Source of the DNA: JACVRM01 sp046262315
GTDB lineage: Bacteria; Actinomycetota; Thermoleophilia; Gaiellales; Gaiellaceae
Direction of reading: 5' to 3'
Assembly (NCBI GenBank): GCA_046262315.1
Contig: JBHEMZ010000129.1
Coordinates: 1-25,685, forward strand
Length of the DNA: 25,685 bases
Part shown: positions 1-7,913 of the stretch, in pieces
How positions within the stretch are numbered: the stretch's first letter is position 1
How the letters are laid out: every line of letters starts with the position of its first letter
The notes under the pieces: generated by a model
What the model saw: only the letters and a program-made list of their open reading frames with translations
Database searches by the model: none
Told to the model about the DNA's origin: nothing
Made by a program: the position numbers and the translations under genes

Positions 1-2
1 TC

Positions 3-1769
3 TCGGCATTCCTGCACGGTCTGGCCGCGCGGCAGCCGGCGGACCTCGCGCTGGCTCCGCTGACACACGACGTCGCGCTGACGGCGCCGGCAGGGATCGT
101 GTCGGGCGTCGCCCGCCCCGTCGTGGGTGGCGCCCGCCCGCACGGGCCGCTCACGCTGCTGCGGCGGCTGCAGCGGCGCGTCCTCGGCGCGGCCGCCGCC
201 GTCGGATCGGGCCCACCCGTCCTCGAAGAGGGACCCGCAGCCGCAGGCGTGACGGCACCGCCGCACGAAGAGGAGCCGTTCGCAGAGGTCGAGAGCGGCG
301 AGCACGTCGACGCGGCGGTCGCCGTCGAGCCTGACGTTCTCTCCGTACGAGAACCCGCCGCCCCCCCGCCGCCGGAGCGCGCTCCCGCAGGCCGGCCGGA
401 CGCGCAGGCTCTCGCGCCCACCGCGCCGGCCCAACGAGCGACCGTCGCCCCGCGCACGGCGGTGGTCCGCGGCGCCCCCGTGCGGCCACCCTCCCGGCCG
501 GTTCGCCCTGACCCGGATGCCGAGCCCGGCGGCGGCAGGTCCGCGCCGCGACCGCTCGTGCCCCGCGTCGCCCCCGGCGAGACGCTCCCGCCCCTCGACG
601 CGCCGCCGTCCCCGGCGATCGTCGGGCGTGCACCGGGGCGCGCCACGCCGGTCGAGGCCCCGCCGCCCGAACCTGCCGTGACGCCGTCGGCCACGCGGCC
701 GGTCCCGCCCGAGCGGCGACGACACCTCCGCGGGCTCGGCCCGCCCCTCGCCGAGCGTCCCGCACAGACCCGCGAGGGCGGCGTCGATGACAGCCCTCGC
801 CCGACCCGGCGCCCGCAGCAGGAGCCCGAGCCAACCCGGGCCCGCGACGCGGCGCCGCCGCTCCGCCGGCCCGGAGCGCGGCCGCCGGCCCCCACCCCGC
901 AGGCGGAGGCCGACTTGGTCCCGGAACCACGAGGCGCGCCGGCTGAATTGGCCGCCGCGCCCGGCGTTTCGCTGCCGGAGGCCCCAACTGTGCGCCCCCG
1001 CTCCCAGGTCTCCCCGGGCGTGTCCGATCTCCCCGACCGGCAACCGGCCGCGCAGCCGTCGCCACCCACGCCGAAGCACAGCACCCGTCCCGCCCGCGTG
1101 CAGCCCGCGCCCCGCCCGCCGGCACCGCTCGTCAGCCGGCGTGCGATGGCCCGCGTGCAGCGCGCCGCGGAGGAGGTTCCGCAGGCCGTGCGGGTCGAGG
1201 TGGAGCGGCGGCTGCGCACCGATCTCTCGGGCACGCGCATCCATCGCGGCGGCGAGTCGGACGAGGCGGCCCGCGACCTGCGCGCACGGGCGTTCACGCT
1301 GGACACGGAGATCCACGTGCCGAGCCAGCACGGCCCGCTGCACTCGGGCCCCGCGCGCTCGCTCGTCGCGCACGAGCTCGTGCACGTCGCCCAGCAGCGA
1401 CGTCTGGGCGGCTCGCTCCCGGGCGAGGACTCGCCGGCCGGCCGCGCCCTCGAGGCCGAGGCGTTGACCGTCGAGGGCGGCCTGACCGGAGCGCCGGCCG
1501 CTGCCCCGCCGCCGACCGCGACCTTCGACACCGGCGGCGCACCCGCGCCGGCCGGAACGGCGACGACCACGTCCGCACGGCCCGCGACGGGCCGCTCTCC
1601 GCGCTCGGGCCCGCAGCGGGCCCCGCTGCCCGCACACGCGGACGAGCCCGGCGCGCAGGAGAGCGTCGAGGAGCTCGCCGACCGGCTCTACGGCCACATT
1701 CGCACCCGGCTGCGGTCGGAGCTGCTCGTCGATCGCGAGCGCGCCGGGCTCATGACAGACGTGCGCTGA
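3..1769 (+). CDS. eCIS-associated DUF4157 (eCIS-core) protein, 5' end outside the window
   Basis: Proline/alanine/arginine-rich protein (numbering from a GTG at 99, 556 residues). Residues 1-350 are low-complexity and probably disordered. Residues about 355-455 form a DUF4157 domain with the zinc-metallopeptidase-like motif HELVHVAQQ at 425-433. The end carries a conserved-looking patch, ELADRLYGHIRTRLRSELL. DUF4157 is a hallmark of eCIS loci, where it occurs alone or fused to toxins; its role (protease, loading or assembly factor) is unsettled. The frame stays open with strongly GC-rich third positions to the left edge and has no ATG/GTG/TTG before 99, so I think the gene begins upstream; GTG 99 has only a poorly spaced AGGG. 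The tail tube gene follows after 10 nt. No toxin domain is recognisable. Confidence 0.85.
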   Translation, partial: SAFLHGLAARQPADLALAPLTHDVALTAPAGIVSGVARPVVGGARPHGPLTLLRRLQRRVLGAAAAVGSGPPVLEEGPAAAGVTAPPHEEEPFAEVESGEHVDAAVAVEPDVLSVREPAAPPPPERAPAGRPDAQALAPTAPAQRATVAPRTAVVRGAPVRPPSRPVRPDPDAEPGGGRSAPRPLVPRVAPGETLPPLDAPPSPAIVGRAPGRATPVEAPPPEPAVTPSATRPVPPERRRHLRGLGPPLAERPAQTREGGVDDSPRPTRRPQQEPEPTRARDAAPPLRRPGARPPAPTPQAEADLVPEPRGAPAELAAAPGVSLPEAPTVRPRSQVSPGVSDLPDRQPAAQPSPPTPKHSTRPARVQPAPRPPAPLVSRRAMARVQRAAEEVPQAVRVEVERRLRTDLSGTRIHRGGESDEAARDLRARAFTLDTEIHVPSQHGPLHSGPARSLVAHELVHVAQQRRLGGSLPGEDSPAGRALEAEALTVEGGLTGAPAAAPPPTATFDTGGAPAPAGTATTTSARPATGRSPRSGPQRAPLPAHADEPGAQESVEELADRLYGHIRTRLRSELLVDRERAGLMTDVR

Positions 1770-1779
1770 GGAGGAGCGG

Positions 1780-2226
1780 ATGGCGGATCCCGCAACCGGG
1801 CTGCGCTTCGTCGTCGAGATCGACGGCGTGTCGCTCGGCGCCTTCACGGGCTGCGACGGGCTCAGCGCCGAGTACGACGTCTACGAGTACGAGGAGGGCG
1901 GCCAGAACGGGTTCGTGCATCGCATCCCCGGCCGCCTGAAGTTCCAGACCATCCGCCTCACCCGCCCCGTCGACGAGGACTCGGGAAAGCTCGCGGCGTG
2001 GTTCGCCAGCCTGTCGGCGACGGTGAAGCGCCAGACGGCCTCGATCGTCGCCTTCGACGTGCGCGGCCGCCGGCTCGCCCAGTGGAACCTGCTCGACGTC
2101 TTCCCCATGCGCTGGACGGGCCCGAACTTCTCCGCCGACAGCAACGAGGTGGCGAAGGAGACGCTCGAGCTCGCCCACAACGGCTTCCTGCCCGGCGTGG
2201 CCCCCGCGCTGAGGGACCTTGGCTAG
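1780..2226 (+). CDS. eCIS tail tube protein, T4 gp19-like (Afp1/Afp5 class)
   Basis: 148-aa protein of the phage tail region/T4 gp19 tube family. The family pattern is clear: an opening FVVEIDGV strand, the FTGCDGLSAEYDV segment, IPGRLKFQTIRLTR in the middle, and a WNLLDVFPMRWTGPNF strand before the C-terminal helix. Such proteins stack as hexameric rings to form the inner tube. The position directly before the LysM hub gene suggests the tube-initiator (Afp5/Pvc5) rather than the main tube, which would lie left of the window. ATG is preceded by GAGGAG at good spacing. The stop codon lies inside the first codons of the next gene (8-nt overlap), so the two are translationally coupled. Confidence 0.93.
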   Translation: MADPATGLRFVVEIDGVSLGAFTGCDGLSAEYDVYEYEEGGQNGFVHRIPGRLKFQTIRLTRPVDEDSGKLAAWFASLSATVKRQTASIVAFDVRGRRLAQWNLLDVFPMRWTGPNFSADSNEVAKETLELAHNGFLPGVAPALRDLG

Positions 2227-2917
2227 CCTCACCCCCTTTGCCTGGGCCTCCGGGTTCGCCAAGGCGAGCATCGTCGACACCAAGACGCTCAAGGTGCTCG
2301 TCTGCAAGTTCAACCCGAAGGAGCTGAGCGTGCGCAAGTCGGGGCGCTGGTATTCAGGGCGGCAGCAGGCGGCCCCCGGCGGTCCCGATCCGGATTTCAT
2401 CAGCTCAGAGCCGCGCAGTCTCGACATGGAGCTCTTCTTCGACGACTGGGAGGCGCTCATGGGCGACGTGTCGGGGGACGTCGAGCAGCTGCTCAACTGG
2501 ACGAGCCCCGCGGCCTCGATGTTCGGCGGTTTCGGCGGGCAGCGCGAGAACCCGCCGATCCTCGACGTCTTCTGGGGCGCGAAGAAGCACATCACCGGCT
2601 ACCTCGAGTCGGTCAGCGCGCGCTACACCCTCTTCCGCCGCGACGGCACACCCGTGCGCGCGACGGTCAACGTGACGTTCAAGGAGGTGCCGCAGGACGC
2701 GTCGCGGCAGAACCCGACCTCGGGCGGTCCGGCCGGGCGCCGGACGCATCTGCTCGGCGACGGCGACACCCTCCAGTCCGTCGCGTACGCCGAGTACGGC
2801 GACGCCACCCTCTGGCGCGGGCTCGCCGCCGCCAACGACGTCGACGATCCGCTGCGCCTTCCGAGCGGCACGCGGATCCTTGTCCCGCCCCTCTCCGACG
2901 CGCGGGCGCTCTCCTAG
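2219..2917 (+). CDS. eCIS hub/adaptor protein with C-terminal LysM (Afp7/Pvc7-like)
   Basis: 232 aa. Residues 1-165 match the contractile-injection-system tube/hub N-terminal domain (KVLVCKFNPKEL, then SLDMELFFDD). Residues about 177-226 form a LysM-like domain (HLLGDGDTLQSVAYAEYGD ... LPSGTRILVPP). In Afp/PVC the equivalent LysM protein links the tube initiator to the spike and resembles T4 gp53. Here LysM probably serves assembly rather than peptidoglycan binding. The TTG start at 2219 overlaps the tube gene and is preceded by GAGGGA. The spike gene begins 2 nt after the stop. Confidence 0.9.
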   Translation: MASLTPFAWASGFAKASIVDTKTLKVLVCKFNPKELSVRKSGRWYSGRQQAAPGGPDPDFISSEPRSLDMELFFDDWEALMGDVSGDVEQLLNWTSPAASMFGGFGGQRENPPILDVFWGAKKHITGYLESVSARYTLFRRDGTPVRATVNVTFKEVPQDASRQNPTSGGPAGRRTHLLGDGDTLQSVAYAEYGDATLWRGLAAANDVDDPLRLPSGTRILVPPLSDARALS

Positions 2918-2919
2918 CC

Positions 2920-4677
2920 ATGGCGTCTTCCGACTACGTCGCCGCCCCCAGGATCGAGATCGACGGACGGCCGCTGGCGCAGGAGTTCGAGCAGCGCCTC
3001 GAGCTCACCGTGGTCGACGACCACCTCTTCCTCCCGGACATGTTCGTGCTCGCGTTCCGCGACCCGCAGCGCGAGGTGCTCGACGCCGCCGGCCTGACCA
3101 TCGGCGCCAAGGTGCAGATCGCTGCCGCCCGCCTCGGAGACGAGCCCAGCGACATGCTCATCACCGGCGAGGTCACCTCGCTCGAGGCGGAGTTCGACGG
3201 GATCGGGAGCCGCGCAGTCGTGCGCGGCTACGACCAGTCGCACCGCCTCCATCGCGGCCGCCGGACCGAGACCTACCGCGACGTGAGCGACTCCGAGCTC
3301 GCCAAGCGGGTGGCGCAGCGTGCAGGGCTGCAGACGGGCCGCATCGACGCCACCTCGACGACCCATCCGCATGTCTCCCAGGCCAACCTCACCGACTGGG
3401 AGTTCCTCAAGGCGCGCGCGAGAGAGATCGGCTACGAGGTCGCCGTCCGCGACGGCCGGCTCGAGTTCCGCAGCCCGACCGAGGCCACCGACGGCCCCGC
3501 GGTGGGCGACACGAGCTCGAAGGATCCGCTCCAGCTCGTGCTGGGGCGCAACCTGGAGGAGTTCCGTCCGCGCATCGCCTCGGCGGAGCAGGTGAAGGAG
3601 GTTGAGGTACGCGGGTGGGACGCCGCGCAGAAGCAGCCGCTCGTGGGGCGGGCGAAGGCGGAGACCAGCTCGGTCGCGCTCGACATCAAGCCCGACCAGC
3701 TGGCGGCCACGTTCGGGAGCCCGACGTTCGTCTCGGTCGAGCGGCCGCTCTCGACGCAGGCCGAGGTCGACGCCGCGGCACGGGCGCTGGCGGAGGAGAT
3801 CGCCGGTGCCTTCGCGGAGGCGGAGGGCGTCGCGCGCGGCGACGCCAAGCTCGTGGCCGGAACGGCGATCAGCGTCGGCCAGGCCGGCAACCCGTTCGAG
3901 GGCAAGTACACCATCACCTCGTCGCGGCACGTCTTCGACGACAGCGGCTACCGGACGCACTTCGTCGTCAGCGGCCGGCAGGAGCGCTCACTGCTCGGGC
4001 TCGCGTCGCTCGGCGCCACGAACGGCTCCGGCTCGGCCGGCGGCCCGCCGATCTACGGCATGGTCATCGCGATCGTCACGGACGTGAAGGACCCCGAGCA
4101 GCTGGGGCGCGTCAAGGTGAAGTTTCCCTGGCTCGCTGACCAGTACGAGAGCACCTGGGCGCGCGTCGTCCAGGCCGGCGCGGCGCAGGGGCGCGGGCTC
4201 ATGATCCTCCCCGAGGTCAACGACGAGGTGCTCGTCGCTTTCGAGCATGGCGACGTCCGTATGCCGTACGTGCTCGGCGGCCTCTACAACGGCATCGACA
4301 AGCCTGCCGAAGCGGACAAGCTCGTCGACCGCTCATCCGGCGCGGTCGACCGCCGCTACTTCCGCTCGCGGCTGGGCCACCACGTGACCATCCTCGACAC
4401 CAAGGACGGCGGCGGGATCGTGATCGAGACCGCCAAGGCGAAGAACGGGGTCACCCTCGACAACGCCAAGAACCGGATCACCGTCAAGAGCAACGGCGAC
4501 ATCGAGATCGACGCCGGCGGAAAGGTGCGGATCAAGGCCGGCCGCCAGATGTCGCTCGAGGCGGGCACGTCGCTCGAGCTGAAGGCGCCCCAGATCGCCG
4601 TCAAGGGCAAGTCGCAGGTCGACATCAGCGGCGGCGCCCTCTGCAAGGTACGCGCGTCCATGGTGAAGATCAACTAG
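2920..4677 (+). CDS. VgrG-like eCIS central spike protein (Afp8/Pvc8-like)
   Basis: 585 aa with the layout of gp27-gp5/VgrG spikes. Residues 1 to about 350 are the phage late-control D (gp27-like) hub region. Residues about 376-460 are the gp5 OB-fold (IYGMVIAIVTDVKDPEQLGRVKVKFPW, then EVNDEVLVAFEHGD and PYVLGGLYNG). Residues about 490-585 are short alternating repeats of beta-helix type (IEIDAGGKVRIKAG, SLELKAPQIAVKG). There is no C-terminal effector extension, so this is a structural spike. ATG lies 2 nt after the previous stop and lacks a clear ribosome site, so coupling is likely. The next gene encodes its PAAR-like tip. Confidence 0.94.
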   Translation: MASSDYVAAPRIEIDGRPLAQEFEQRLELTVVDDHLFLPDMFVLAFRDPQREVLDAAGLTIGAKVQIAAARLGDEPSDMLITGEVTSLEAEFDGIGSRAVVRGYDQSHRLHRGRRTETYRDVSDSELAKRVAQRAGLQTGRIDATSTTHPHVSQANLTDWEFLKARAREIGYEVAVRDGRLEFRSPTEATDGPAVGDTSSKDPLQLVLGRNLEEFRPRIASAEQVKEVEVRGWDAAQKQPLVGRAKAETSSVALDIKPDQLAATFGSPTFVSVERPLSTQAEVDAAARALAEEIAGAFAEAEGVARGDAKLVAGTAISVGQAGNPFEGKYTITSSRHVFDDSGYRTHFVVSGRQERSLLGLASLGATNGSGSAGGPPIYGMVIAIVTDVKDPEQLGRVKVKFPWLADQYESTWARVVQAGAAQGRGLMILPEVNDEVLVAFEHGDVRMPYVLGGLYNGIDKPAEADKLVDRSSGAVDRRYFRSRLGHHVTILDTKDGGGIVIETAKAKNGVTLDNAKNRITVKSNGDIEIDAGGKVRIKAGRQMSLEAGTSLELKAPQIAVKGKSQVDISGGALCKVRASMVKIN

Positions 4678-4686
4678 GAGCGCTGA

Positions 4687-4971
4687 ATGCCGCCGGCCGC
4701 CAGAGTGGGAGATCCGTCGGGCCACCCGGGCGTCATCACCGGGCCCGGTGTCGCGACCGTGCTGATCGGCGGCAAACCGGCCGCCGTCGTCGGCGACATG
4801 CACACGTGCTCGATGCCGCCCCTCGCCGGCCCGCATCCGCCGTCGCCGATCGCACCGCCGGGATCGAAGACGGTGCTGATCGGCGGGCGGCCGGCGGCGC
4901 GGCAGGGCGACCTGGCCGGCTGCGGGGCGCCCATCACGATCGGGGCTCCCACCGTGCTGATCGGAGGATGA
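4687..4971 (+). CDS. PAAR-like spike tip protein (Afp10/Pvc10-like)
   Basis: 94-aa protein made almost entirely of PAAR-type repeats: PAARVGDPSGHPG, three copies of VLIGG, and GRPAARQGDLAGCG. Residues His, Cys and Cys (HTCSMPP; AGCGAP) could hold the metal at the cone tip. PAAR proteins cap the VgrG trimer and sharpen the spike; some carry effectors, but this one has no extension. The AGGAG ribosome site overlaps the spike gene's stop codon, and the gp25 gene starts 1 nt after this stop. Confidence 0.93.
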   Translation: MPPAARVGDPSGHPGVITGPGVATVLIGGKPAAVVGDMHTCSMPPLAGPHPPSPIAPPGSKTVLIGGRPAARQGDLAGCGAPITIGAPTVLIGG

Positions 4972-4972
4972 A

Positions 4973-5419
4973 GTGAGCGACGAGTTCATCGGCTCCGGCT
5001 GGGCGTTCCCGCTCCGCACGAGCGTGACGGGGAGGATCGCGCTGTCCGCGCACGAGCAGGAGATCGAGGAGAGCATCCGCCTGATCCTCGGCACCGCCTA
5101 CGGCGAGCGCCCCATGCGCCCCGATTTCGGCTGCCGCGTGCACGATTTCGTCTTCGCGCCCGCGGACGCGACGACGGCCGGCATGATCGCCTACGAGGTC
5201 CGGGCGTCGCTGCTCCGCTGGGAGTCGCGCATCGACGTCGAGGATGTCGACGTGGCTCCCGACCCCGACGACGCGGCGACCCTGCTGATCGACGTCCGCT
5301 ACTCGATCAGGGACGCCAACGACCCGCGCAACCTCGTGTTCCCGTTCTACGTCATCCCGGCCGAGGAGGCGCAGCCCGCCCCGGCCGACGACCGGGCGCT
5401 CGCGCCCGCGGGGGTGTGA
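4973..5419 (+). CDS. gp25-like baseplate wedge protein (Afp9/Pvc9-like)
   Basis: 148 aa of the GPW/gp25 family. The hallmark is the N-terminal helix followed by the loop ILGTAYGERPMRPDFGC (EPR-like core), then HDFVFAPAD and a beta region ending VRYSIRDANDPRNLVFPFY. gp25 proteins nucleate sheath assembly at the baseplate and knit the wedges to the hub. The GTG start at 4973 is supported by GGAGG five bases upstream, within the end of the PAAR gene. The C-terminal 15 residues are Ala/Pro-rich and may be disordered. The baseplate J-like gene follows after 3 nt. Confidence 0.93.
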   Translation: MSDEFIGSGWAFPLRTSVTGRIALSAHEQEIEESIRLILGTAYGERPMRPDFGCRVHDFVFAPADATTAGMIAYEVRASLLRWESRIDVEDVDVAPDPDDAATLLIDVRYSIRDANDPRNLVFPFYVIPAEEAQPAPADDRALAPAGV

Positions 5420-5422
5420 ACC

Positions 5423-7366
5423 GTGGCTCTGCCCGTTCCCAATCTCGACGACCGCCGCTTTCAGGACCTGGTTGACGACGCCAAGCGTCTCGTCCAGCAG
5501 CGCTGTCCCGAGTGGTCGGACCACAACGTCTCCGATCCCGGCGTGACGCTGATCGAGCTCTTTGCGTGGATGACCGACCAGTTGCTGTACCGCCTCAACC
5601 GCGTTCCCGACCGGAACTACGTGAAGTTCCTCGAGCTGGTCGGCATGCGTCTCTTTCCGGCGACGCCCGCTCGCACCGACGTGACCTTCTGGCTCTCGGC
5701 GCCGCAGCCGAACATGGTTCGAATACCCGGGGCCACCGAGGTCGCCACTCCACGCACGCAGGACGACGAGGCGATCTCCTTCACCACGCTCGAGGAGCTG
5801 GCGATCGTGCCCACGTCCTTGGCGTACGCCGCCTCGACCATCGCCGGCGGCGAGCTGCGCGACCACTCGAGCGCCGTCCAGAGCCGGACCGGCTTCTTCT
5901 GCTTCGACGCGCAGCCGAAGCCGGGTGACGAGCTGCTCGTCGGGTTAACCGACCCTGCGCCGTCCTGCGCCGTCGTCCTCCGCGTCGACGCCGAGATCGA
6001 GGGCGTCGGCGTCGATCCGCTCAACCCGCCGCTCGCCTGGGAGGCGTGGGACGGTGACGACTGGGTCGTCTGCGACCTGGACGAGGACGAGACCGGTGGC
6101 CTCAATCGCCCCGGCGACGTGATCGTCCACGTGCCGGCGAGCCATACGGCGTCGATCCTGGGCAACCTCCGCGCGGGCTGGCTGCGGTGTCGAGTGACCA
6201 CTCCGACCGAGGGGCAGTCCTTCTACAGCGCCTCGCCGAAGATCACGTCCCTGGAGGTGTTCACCATCGGCGGCACGACCGGAGCAGCCAACTCGGAGCC
6301 CATCGACGGCGAGGTACTCGGCCTGTCCGAGGGGGTACCCGCACAGCGATTCACGCTGCGTCGCCGGCCGGTCGCTCCCGCCGACGAGCGCCGCCTGCTC
6401 GAGGTGGCAACCGCAGACGGGTGGGAGGAGTGGACGGAGGTCCCGAGCTTTGCGGACAGCGGGCCGAGCCACCGACACTTCGTCGTCGATGCCGTCTTCG
6501 GCGAGATCGCCTTCGGACCGGCCGTGCGCGAGCCCGACGGCTCGCTCTCTCAGTACGGCGCCGTACCGCCGAAGGGCTCCGTTCTGCGGCTGCCCTCGTA
6601 CCGCGTCGGCGGAGGCGCGACGGGCAATGTCGCCCGGGGCGCGCTCTCGGTCCTGAAGTCGTCGATTCCATACGTCTCGCGCGTCGAGAACCGACGTCCG
6701 GCCCGCGGCGGCGTGGACGCAGAGGACATCGAGAACGCCAAGGTACGCGGACCGATCCTGCTCAGGACTGGCAGTCGCGCCGTGACCGCCGAGGATTACG
6801 AGCAACGGGCCCGTGAGGCTGCTCCGGACATCGCCCGCGTCCGCTGCATCCCGGCGTCCGACGGCGCCCAGGGGACCGCCGTCCGCGTACTCGTGGTCCC
6901 GGCAGCTGCCGCGGAGGAAGGACGGATTCGCTTCGACCAGCTGGTCCCACGCCAGGAAACCGTTGACGCGATCGCACGTTACCTCGACGAACGGCGGATC
7001 ATCGGAACGCGCGTGGCTGTCGAGCCGCCGTCCTACCAGGGCGTCACGGTGGTGGCGCGGCTACGAGCGCGGGCGCGCGCCAAGGCGAGTCGCTTGCAAA
7101 CCGATGCCGTGGACGCGCTCAATGCCTACCTGAACCCTGTGTCCGGCGGCCCTGACGCAAACGGCTGGCCGTTCGGCCGCCCTGTTGTCGCCGGCGAGAT
7201 CTTCTCCGTGCTCCAGGCGCTGCCGGCCACTGCGATCGTCGAGGAGGTCAGGCTCTTCGCGGCCGACCCGACGACGGGAGAGCGCGGCAAGGCCGTTGAT
7301 CGGATCGAGCTCGACGACAACGCGCTCGTCTTCTCGTACGAGCATCGAGTCAAGGTCGAGGAGTAG
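5423..7366 (+). CDS. Baseplate J-like wedge protein (Afp11/Pvc11-like)
   Basis: 647 aa of the putative baseplate assembly protein family typical of eCIS. The N-terminus has the signature DRRFQDLVDDAKRLV, CPEWSDHNVSDPGVTLIELFAWMTDQLLYRLNRVPD. The middle holds beta-rich domains. The C-terminal third holds the J-like core (RTGSRAVTAEDYEQRAREA, then a PxxYQGVTVVARLRA strand and GWPFGRPVVAGEIFSVLQAL). These proteins form the wedge ring around the spike. Afp and PVC encode two large wedge proteins; only one J-like gene is present here, so a compact baseplate is likely. GTG is the only sensible start and has a weak ribosome site. The tail protein I-like gene starts 7 nt later. Confidence 0.9.
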   Translation: MALPVPNLDDRRFQDLVDDAKRLVQQRCPEWSDHNVSDPGVTLIELFAWMTDQLLYRLNRVPDRNYVKFLELVGMRLFPATPARTDVTFWLSAPQPNMVRIPGATEVATPRTQDDEAISFTTLEELAIVPTSLAYAASTIAGGELRDHSSAVQSRTGFFCFDAQPKPGDELLVGLTDPAPSCAVVLRVDAEIEGVGVDPLNPPLAWEAWDGDDWVVCDLDEDETGGLNRPGDVIVHVPASHTASILGNLRAGWLRCRVTTPTEGQSFYSASPKITSLEVFTIGGTTGAANSEPIDGEVLGLSEGVPAQRFTLRRRPVAPADERRLLEVATADGWEEWTEVPSFADSGPSHRHFVVDAVFGEIAFGPAVREPDGSLSQYGAVPPKGSVLRLPSYRVGGGATGNVARGALSVLKSSIPYVSRVENRRPARGGVDAEDIENAKVRGPILLRTGSRAVTAEDYEQRAREAAPDIARVRCIPASDGAQGTAVRVLVVPAAAAEEGRIRFDQLVPRQETVDAIARYLDERRIIGTRVAVEPPSYQGVTVVARLRARARAKASRLQTDAVDALNAYLNPVSGGPDANGWPFGRPVVAGEIFSVLQALPATAIVEEVRLFAADPTTGERGKAVDRIELDDNALVFSYEHRVKVEE

Positions 7367-7373
7367 GCGAGCC

Positions 7374-7913
7374 ATGCGTGGTCTGATCCCGGCACTGCGC
7401 AGTCCGCATCCGCTCGGACCCACGCTTCCTGCGCTCTACCAGGAGGACGAGTTCGCGCAGCGCTTCGTCAGCGCCTTCGACGAGGCGCTCGCGCCCGTCT
7501 TCGCCGCGCTGGACGGGTTCGAGTCCTACCTTGACCCTGAGCTCGCGCCAGCCGACTTCGTCGAGTGGCTCGCGCGCTGGGTCGCGGTCGTCATCGACGA
7601 GAGCTGGTCACTCGAGCGCAAGCGCGCATTCGTCGCGCACGCTGTCGGGCTCTACCGCCTGCGCGGCACGGCGCGTGGGCTGATCGAGCACGTCTCTCTC
7701 TTCACCGGCGTCGAGCCGGACCTCGAGGAGACCGGCGGTGTGACCTCCTCGATCGAGCCCGGCCAGCCCCTCCCGGGAAAGAGCGAACCGAAAGCCGTCG
7801 TCCGTCTGCGGGTCGACGATCCGAAGGTCATCGATCGGCCTCGGCTCGACGCCCTGATCGCCGCGATACGACCCGCTCACCTCCCGATCGAGGTTGAGGT
7901 CGTCGCCGGGTGA
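7374..7913 (+). CDS. Phage tail protein I-like baseplate protein
   Basis: 179 aa, related to the tail_P2_I family: LPALYQEDEFAQRFVSAFDEALAPVF, then FVEWLARWVAVVIDESW, and the helical stretch HAVGLYRLRGTARGLIEHVSLFTG, ending in a strand-rich part with HLPIEVEV. In eCIS clusters this protein follows the J-like protein and is thought to complete the wedge. The start ATG at 7374 gives the usual MRGLIPALRSP opening; a longer frame upstream is shadow coding. Its stop TGA shares bases with the next gene's GTG start (GTGA), so the zinc-ribbon membrane protein is co-translated. Confidence 0.9.
   Translation: MRGLIPALRSPHPLGPTLPALYQEDEFAQRFVSAFDEALAPVFAALDGFESYLDPELAPADFVEWLARWVAVVIDESWSLERKRAFVAHAVGLYRLRGTARGLIEHVSLFTGVEPDLEETGGVTSSIEPGQPLPGKSEPKAVVRLRVDDPKVIDRPRLDALIAAIRPAHLPIEVEVVAG

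Noticed and set aside
151..1125. Minus-strand open frame opposite the DUF4157 gene
   Set aside because: Almost entirely Arg/Ala/Pro/Gly; typical of antisense reading through GC-rich low-complexity coding DNA.
2914..3960. Long minus-strand open frame opposite the VgrG-like gene
   Set aside because: Antisense shadow of a very GC-rich gene; the translation is Arg/Leu/Gly-rich with no domain, while the plus strand has clear motifs.
1780..7913. Prophage tail or type VI secretion locus instead of an eCIS
   Set aside because: No capsid, portal, terminase, lysis or integrase genes and no Tss membrane-complex genes are visible, while the DUF4157 gene and LysM hub followed by J and tail I are the eCIS pattern.
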